In this document: piece after piece, positions 59,287-64,000 of the stretch
How positions within the stretch are numbered: position 1 is the stretch's first letter
Layout of the letters: every line of letters begins with the position of its first letter
Source: Candidatus Rokuibacteriota bacterium
GTDB lineage: Bacteria; Methylomirabilota; Methylomirabilia; Rokubacteriales; CSP1-6
DNA: 64,000 bases
NCBI GenBank assembly: GCA_003220535.1
Contig: QHSU01000090.1
Span: 1 to 64,000 of the forward strand
Direction: 5' to 3'
Program-made: the position numbers and the translations under genes
The notes under the pieces: generated by a model
What the model was told of the DNA's origin: nothing
Seen by the model: only the letters and a program-made list of their open reading frames with translations
The model's database searches: none

Positions 59287-60348
59287 ATGGACCTGGACGA
59301 TTGGCGTTCCAGGATCAATGACCTCGACAACCGAATCCTCCAGCTCCTCAACCAACGCGCCGAGGCCGCCCTCCAGATCGGAGACCTCAAACGAAGGCAG
59401 GATGCGCCGTCGTATGCCCCGGAGCGTGAGGCGGAGATCTTCCGCCGCCTGACCGAGGCGGCGGCCGGGCCGCTGTCCGCCGAGGCGATCCTCACCGTCT
59501 GGCGCGAGATCCTCTCCGCGTGTCGCGCTCTCGAATCGGCGCTGACGGTCTCCTACTTCGGGCCGCAGGCGACCTTCACGCATCGGGCCGCGCTCCAGCG
59601 CTTCGGCACCTCGGTGAGTTACCAGCCGGCGAAGACGATCGCCGACGTGTTCGACGACGTCGAGCGGAGTCGCGCCGACTTCGGCGTCGTGCCGGTGGAG
59701 AACAACACCGAGGGCGCCGTCAACGTGACACTCGACCGCCTGATCGATTCTGACGTGCTCATCTGCGGCGAGCTTCGGCTGGAGATCACGCAGAATCTCC
59801 TTTCCCGCGCCGGCGCGCTCGACGGGGTCAAGCGCGTTCTCTCGCACCCGCAGGGGCTCGCGCAGTGCCGCGGGTGGCTGGCCGCGCACCTGCCCGACGT
59901 CACGACCGAGCAGGCGCTGTCCACCGCCGCGGCCGCGGAAATGGCGGCCGTCGACGCGACGGTCGCCGCGATCGCTTCCGATCTGGCCGCGGAGCTCTAC
60001 GGCGTGCCGATCCTCCGGGCCGGCATCGAAGACAATCCGCACAACTCGACCCGGTTCCTGGTCGTGGGCCGCCACCCGAGCGGCGCGACCGGACGCGACA
60101 AGACGTCGATCCTCTTCGCGATGCGCAACGAGCCCGGCACGCTCTACCGGATCCTCGAGCCGCTGGCGCGGCTCGGGATCAATCTCACGAAGATCGAATC
60201 GCGTCCGGCGAAGCAGCGACCCTGGGAGTACGTGATCTTCGTGGACGTCGAGGGCCATCGCGACACGCCTCCGGTCTCGTCGGCGCTGCGCGAGATCGGG
60301 GAGCGGACTCTGTTCCTGAAAGTCCTCGGGTCGTACCCGGCGGTTTAA
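59287..60348 (+). CDS. pheA: Chorismate mutase / prephenate dehydratase (P-protein)
   Basis: 353 residues from ATG 59287, with GGGAG 7 nt upstream; a GTG at 59275 is an alternative. AroQ chorismate mutase (1-85; WRSRINDLDNRILQLLNQRAEAA), prephenate dehydratase (about 90-270; YFGPQATFTHRAAL, VVPVENNTEGAVN, NSTRFLVVGR with the catalytic Thr) and a C-terminal ACT domain with ESRPAKQRPWEYVIFVD, the phenylalanine-binding ESRP motif. It makes phenylpyruvate and should be feedback-inhibited by phenylalanine. Confidence 0.97.
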   Translation: MDLDDWRSRINDLDNRILQLLNQRAEAALQIGDLKRRQDAPSYAPEREAEIFRRLTEAAAGPLSAEAILTVWREILSACRALESALTVSYFGPQATFTHRAALQRFGTSVSYQPAKTIADVFDDVERSRADFGVVPVENNTEGAVNVTLDRLIDSDVLICGELRLEITQNLLSRAGALDGVKRVLSHPQGLAQCRGWLAAHLPDVTTEQALSTAAAAEMAAVDATVAAIASDLAAELYGVPILRAGIEDNPHNSTRFLVVGRHPSGATGRDKTSILFAMRNEPGTLYRILEPLARLGINLTKIESRPAKQRPWEYVIFVDVEGHRDTPPVSSALREIGERTLFLKVLGSYPAV

Positions 60349-60358
60349 AGGAGAGCGC

Positions 60359-61471
60359 ATGCCAACGCAGTGGGAGTCGCTCGCGAACGAACACATCCTG
60401 GGCATCGCGCCCTACGAGCCCGGCAAGCCCATCGAGGAGCTCGAGCGTGAGCTCAACATCCACAACCCGATCAAGCTCGCGTCGAACGAGAACCCACTGT
60501 CGCCGTCCGACCGGGTGCAGAAGGCGATCATCGCAGCGCTCATCGCTCTCAACCGGTATCCGGACGGGAGCGGCTTCTACCTCCGGCAGGCGCTGGCCAA
60601 GAAGCACGGCGTGATGCCCGATCAGATCGTGCTCGGCAACGGCTCGAACGAGCTCATCGAGCTGCTGGTCCGCTCCTTCCTCCGTCCGGGTGACGAAGCG
60701 GTGGTGCCCCACCCCTCATTCGTCGTCTACCCGATGATCGTCCAGGCCGCCGGCGGCGTGCGCGTCATGGTGATGCTGAAGGACTTCCGGCTGGACCTCG
60801 ACGCGATGGCGCGCGCGATCACGCCGACGACGAAGATCGTGTTCGTGGCGAACCCGAACAACCCGACCGCCACGATCGTCACCAAGGACGAGGTCGAGCA
60901 CTTCATGGCGCGGGTTCCCGAGCGCACGATCGTGGTGTTCGACGAGGCGTACATCGAGTTCGCGATGGGCCCCGACTTCCCCGATACGCTCTCGGCCGTC
61001 AAGCACGGCCGGAAGGTGGTCGTCCTCCGCACCTTCTCGAAGGCCGCGAGCCTCGCGGGGCTCCGCGTCGGCTATGCCGTCGCGGACGCCGACGCGATCT
61101 CGCTGATGAACCGGATCCGCCAGCCCTTCAACGTGAACTCCCTGGCGCAGGCGGCGGCCCTCGCCGCCCTCGACGACGACGCGCACGTCCTCGAGTGCGT
61201 CCGCATGATCGAGGCGGGGCGGCACTTTCTCTACGACGAGTTCAAGAGCATCGGGCTCTCGTACGTGCCGTCGCGCGCCAACTTCATCCTGGTCGACGTC
61301 GGTCGCAGCGCCGCCGACATCTACCAGAAGCTGCTCCACCAGGGCGTGATCGTGCGCCCGATGACGCCCTTCGGGCTGGAGACCGCGCTGCGGATCACCG
61401 TCGGAACGCCGGAAGAGAACCGCAAGCTCGTGAAGGCGCTCCGCTCCGGGCTGGGAAAGAGCCCCGCGTGA
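60359..61471 (+). CDS. hisC: Histidinol-phosphate / aromatic aminotransferase
   Basis: 370 residues, PLP fold type I: IKLASNENPLSPS, YPDGSGFYLRQALAKKHGV, GNGSNELIELLVR, VANPNNPTATIV, FDEAYIEFA and the PLP-lysine motif RTFSKAASLAGLRVGYAV. A strong GGAGAG precedes the ATG. Located between pheA and tyrA, it probably transaminates phenylpyruvate and hydroxyphenylpyruvate as well as, or instead of, histidinol phosphate. The stop overlaps the tyrA GTG. Confidence 0.93.
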   Translation: MPTQWESLANEHILGIAPYEPGKPIEELERELNIHNPIKLASNENPLSPSDRVQKAIIAALIALNRYPDGSGFYLRQALAKKHGVMPDQIVLGNGSNELIELLVRSFLRPGDEAVVPHPSFVVYPMIVQAAGGVRVMVMLKDFRLDLDAMARAITPTTKIVFVANPNNPTATIVTKDEVEHFMARVPERTIVVFDEAYIEFAMGPDFPDTLSAVKHGRKVVVLRTFSKAASLAGLRVGYAVADADAISLMNRIRQPFNVNSLAQAAALAALDDDAHVLECVRMIEAGRHFLYDEFKSIGLSYVPSRANFILVDVGRSAADIYQKLLHQGVIVRPMTPFGLETALRITVGTPEENRKLVKALRSGLGKSPA

Positions 61472-62316
61472 TCCAGGAGCTCGCGATCGTCGGCGTCGGC
61501 CTGCTCGGCGGCTCCGTGGCGAAAGCGGCGCGAGCCGGCGGGCTCGCCCGTCGGATCGTCGGCGTCGGGCGTGACATCGCCCGGTTGCAGCCGGCCATCG
61601 ACGATGGATCGCTCGACGTCGCGACGATCGAGCTCGAAACGGGCGTGCGCGAGGCCGATTTCATCCTGCTGGCGGCGCCGGTCCTGGCGATCGAGGGGCT
61701 GCTGGAGCGGATGTGGCGCGCGGCGCCCGACGGGACGGTGATCACCGACGTGGGGTCGACGAAGCGCAACATCGTGCGCGCGGCCGAGCGCCTCGCCGCC
61801 CGGCGCCCGCTTGCCTTCGTCGGCAGCCACCCGCTCGCGGGCTCCGAGCAGAGCGGCTACGGCGTCGCCCGCGCCGACCTCTTCCGCGGCGCCACCGTCG
61901 TCGTGACTCCGACGGAGGGGACCGAGCTCGGCGCCCTCAAGCGGGTCACGGAGTTCTGGGAGGCGCTGGGCGCCCGCGTGAGCTCGCTCGATCCCGAGGC
62001 GCACGACCGAACCGTCGCGGCCATCAGCCATCTGCCGCACCTGATCGCGTGCGCGCTGGTCGACGGCGCGGGCCGCGTCGAGCCGGCGGCGCTCGAGCTC
62101 GCGGCGCGCGGGTTCCGGGACACGACCCGCATCGCGGCCGGCGACCCGGACGTGTGGACCGAGATCTTCCTGGCCAACCGCGATGCGCTGTCGGCGAGCG
62201 TCGGAGCCTTCCGGGAGGCGCTCGCCGATCTGCAGCGCGCCATCGACGCCGGCGCCCCCGAGCCGCTTCGGGCGGCGCTGGCCCGGATCAAGGCGACGCG
62301 CGAGGCGGTGCGATGA
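61468..62316 (+). CDS. tyrA: Prephenate dehydrogenase
   Basis: 282 residues from a GTG overlapping hisC. The NAD-binding VGVGLLGGSVAKAA lies at the N-terminus. ITDVGSTKRNIV and FVGSHPLAGSEQSGYGVARADLF carry substrate-binding residues, followed by HDRTVAAISHLPHLIACAL. No C-terminal ACT or EPSP domain is fused, so tyrosine feedback would have to act otherwise. It makes 4-hydroxyphenylpyruvate, or arogenate-derived tyrosine. It overlaps aroA by 4 bp. Confidence 0.95.
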   Translation: MIQELAIVGVGLLGGSVAKAARAGGLARRIVGVGRDIARLQPAIDDGSLDVATIELETGVREADFILLAAPVLAIEGLLERMWRAAPDGTVITDVGSTKRNIVRAAERLAARRPLAFVGSHPLAGSEQSGYGVARADLFRGATVVVTPTEGTELGALKRVTEFWEALGARVSSLDPEAHDRTVAAISHLPHLIACALVDGAGRVEPAALELAARGFRDTTRIAAGDPDVWTEIFLANRDALSASVGAFREALADLQRAIDAGAPEPLRAALARIKATREAVR

Positions 62317-63626
62317 GGTTCCGCGTGCGTCCGGTGCGGCGGCTCGCCGGCTCGGCCGACGTCCCGGGCGACAAGTCCGTCTCTCATCGCGCGGCGCTCC
62401 TGGGGGCGATCGCCGACGGCGCCACCGAGATCCACGGATATCTTGAGGCCGAGGATTGCCTGCGGACGATCACGGCGGTCCAGGCCCTGGGCGCTGCGGT
62501 CACACGCAAGGGCCCGGGCCACTACCGGATCGAGGGCGCCGGCCGTCACGGGCTGCACGAGCCGACCGACGTGATCGACTGTGGCAACTCGGGCACCGCC
62601 GTGCGTCTGCTCCTGGGCGTTCTCGCGGGCCAGCCCTTCTGGACGATGCTCACCGGCGACGAGTCCCTGCGGCGCCGTCCGATGGCGCGGGTGGGCGAGC
62701 CACTACGCCGGATGGGCGCGGCGGTGGTCGGCCGGTCCGGCGGGAGCAAGCTGCCCCTGGCGGTGAAAGGGACGCGGCCGCTCCGCGCGATCACCCACGA
62801 CTCGCCCGTCGCCTCGGCTCAGGTCAAGTCGGCGGTGCTGCTGGCAGGGCTCTACGCCGACGGCCCGGTGTCGGTCAGCGAGCCCGCGCCGTCCCGCGAT
62901 CACTCCGAGCGCATGCTGCGTCAGTTCGGCGCACGGCTCCTGACCGATGAACGGTCGGTCACGCTGACGCCGGGCGATCTCCGGGGCACCACCGTCTCGG
63001 TCCCCGGCGACATCTCGTCGGCCGCGTTCCTGCTCGTCGCCGCGGCGCTCGCTGGCGACCCTGGCGTGACGATCCATCGGGTGGGCGTGAACCCGACCCG
63101 CACCGGGGTCCTCGACGTCCTCGAGGCGATGGGCGCGCGCCTCGAGCGCGAGCCCGCGCCGTCCGCCGACGAAGGGGAGCCGGCGGCCGCCCTGACGGCG
63201 TCGGCGTCGGAGCTCAGGGCGACCTCGATCGAAGGCGCCCTCATTCCACGCCTCATCGACGAGATTCCGGTGCTCGCCGTCGCGGCCGCGTGCGCCCATG
63301 GCGTCACCACGATCGGCGACGCCGCCGAGCTCAGGGTGAAGGAGTCCGACCGGATCGCGGCTCTCGCCCGCGAGCTCGACAAGATGGGAGTCGTCGTCCA
63401 GGAGCGGCCCGACGGCATGTCGATCGCGGGACCACAGCGCTTCCGTGGCGCGCGCGTGACGAGCGGCGGCGACCATCGCGTCGCGATGGCGCTCGCCGTC
63501 GCCGGCCTGGTCGCCGAGGGCGAGACGGTCATCGACGATACGGCGTGCGTCGGGACGTCGTTTCCTCAGTTCGCGGCCACGCTCAATGCCCTGGCCGGCA
63601 CGACCGCCGTGGTCGTCGAGGACTAG
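62313..63626 (+). CDS. aroA: 5-enolpyruvylshikimate-3-phosphate synthase
   Basis: 437 residues: GSADVPGDKSVSHRAALLGAIADG, the PEP-site region DCGNSGTAVRLLLGVLAG (GNSGT, as in class II-like enzymes rather than the LGNAGTAMRP of class I), GDESLRRRPM, SAQVKSAVLLAGLYADG, EIPVLAVAAACAHG and RVKESDRIAALARELDKMG. It makes EPSP from shikimate-3-phosphate and PEP. A 5-bp gap separates it from cmk, the widespread aroA-cmk order. Confidence 0.97.
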   Translation: MRFRVRPVRRLAGSADVPGDKSVSHRAALLGAIADGATEIHGYLEAEDCLRTITAVQALGAAVTRKGPGHYRIEGAGRHGLHEPTDVIDCGNSGTAVRLLLGVLAGQPFWTMLTGDESLRRRPMARVGEPLRRMGAAVVGRSGGSKLPLAVKGTRPLRAITHDSPVASAQVKSAVLLAGLYADGPVSVSEPAPSRDHSERMLRQFGARLLTDERSVTLTPGDLRGTTVSVPGDISSAAFLLVAAALAGDPGVTIHRVGVNPTRTGVLDVLEAMGARLEREPAPSADEGEPAAALTASASELRATSIEGALIPRLIDEIPVLAVAAACAHGVTTIGDAAELRVKESDRIAALARELDKMGVVVQERPDGMSIAGPQRFRGARVTSGGDHRVAMALAVAGLVAEGETVIDDTACVGTSFPQFAATLNALAGTTAVVVED

Positions 63627-63631
63627 ACCGC

Positions 63632-64000
63632 GTGCGAACGAATCCCGTGATCACGATCGACGGTCCGGCCGGTGCGGGAAAGAGCACCGCCGCTCGACTG
63701 TTGGCCGAGCGGCTCGGTTACACGCTGGTGCCCACCGGCGCGATGTATCGCGCCGTGGCGCTCAGCGTCATGCGGGCCGGAGTCCCGCAGCGCGAGGGGC
63801 CGGAGCTCCGGGCCCATCTGGAGCCGCTCTCGATCGTGGTCGCGGCCGGCCGCGTCCGCCTCGACGGCGAGGACGTCACCGACGCCATCAGGAGCCGGGA
63901 GGTCGCTCGGGTCACGTCGGACATCACGATGCTCGCATCGGTACGCGCGAAGGTCACGCCGCTGCAGCGCGAGCTGGCGGCCGCGGGCGGTGTCGTCCTC
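63632..64000 (+). CDS. cmk: Cytidylate kinase, truncated by the window edge
   Basis: 123 codons are visible from GTG 63632; an alternative GTG at 63647 would start directly before ITIDG. The P-loop ITIDGPAGAGKSTAARLLAERLGY, the substrate motif PTGAMYRAVAL and DGEDVTDAIRSREVARVTSDI are typical of CMP kinase. It phosphorylates CMP/dCMP. The open frame continues beyond the last base, so the C-terminus is missing here. Confidence 0.93.
   Translation, partial: MRTNPVITIDGPAGAGKSTAARLLAERLGYTLVPTGAMYRAVALSVMRAGVPQREGPELRAHLEPLSIVVAAGRVRLDGEDVTDAIRSREVARVTSDITMLASVRAKVTPLQRELAAAGGVVL

Overview
The window is a very GC-rich, densely packed bacterial chromosome segment, mostly genes transcribed left to right and joined by 1-14 bp stop/start overlaps (ATGA, GTGA) with many GTG starts. 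It encodes a double-membrane (diderm) cell: BamA, Skp, a Lol transporter, Lnt, the Raetz lipid A pathway, Kdo transferase and heptosyltransferases. Gene order and style suggest an uncultured lineage near Candidatus Rokubacteria/Methylomirabilota or a deep deltaproteobacterium-like group. That placement is an impression, not a computed result. No rRNA, tRNA, CRISPR array, insertion sequence or prophage was seen.

Layout. 1-6914 is an accessory-looking, mixed-strand region: a truncated secreted Fn3-type surface protein, an SDR oxidoreductase, a 36-residue membrane peptide, a hydantoinase/dihydropyrimidinase, a 38-residue zinc-ribbon protein, a HIT protein, a trypsin-like protease fused to a rhodanese domain and interrupted by an in-frame TGA, and a secreted protein built from 25 copies of a QDVQAPRS-type repeat. 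7204-12200 carries an M16 peptidase pair, a rhomboid protease, TlyA-type methyltransferase and NAD kinase. 12261-22248 carries recN, secA, smc, a RodZ-like protein and ftsY. 22245-26197 is the riboflavin operon plus nusB. 26206-33038 holds a phosphoesterase, lnt, prfB with its programmed frameshift, lysS and a lol transporter pair. 33172-35619 is clpC.

35667-56172 is an envelope super-cluster: bamA, skp, lpxD, lpxA, a Gfo/Idh oxidoreductase, lpxI, lpxB, an acyltransferase, waaA, lpxK, waaF, four GT4 glycosyltransferases, gmhB, separate heptose kinase and adenylyltransferase genes, waaC and a GT2. Together these build and decorate lipid A-Kdo-heptose core and install outer-membrane proteins. 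fabZ, usually found between lpxD and lpxA, is absent. 56172-59217 carries trpS, scpA, scpB and an RluB-type pseudouridine synthase. 59287-64000 is an aromatic amino acid operon (pheA, hisC, tyrA, aroA) running into cmk at the right edge.

The most interesting signal is the protease-rhodanese gene (4308-5804, minus). Its reading frame continues through a single TGA, directly after the catalytic-loop Cys, into a perfectly conserved rhodanese C-terminus, and a hairpin of the size and position expected for a bacterial SECIS follows the TGA. This is either an undescribed selenocysteine-containing membrane protease-rhodanese or a very recent nonsense change. Other notable items are the 25-repeat secreted protein, 66-bp hairpin tandem repeats between the two heptose genes, several promoters that imply leaderless mRNAs, and an iron-sulfur-type TrpRS.
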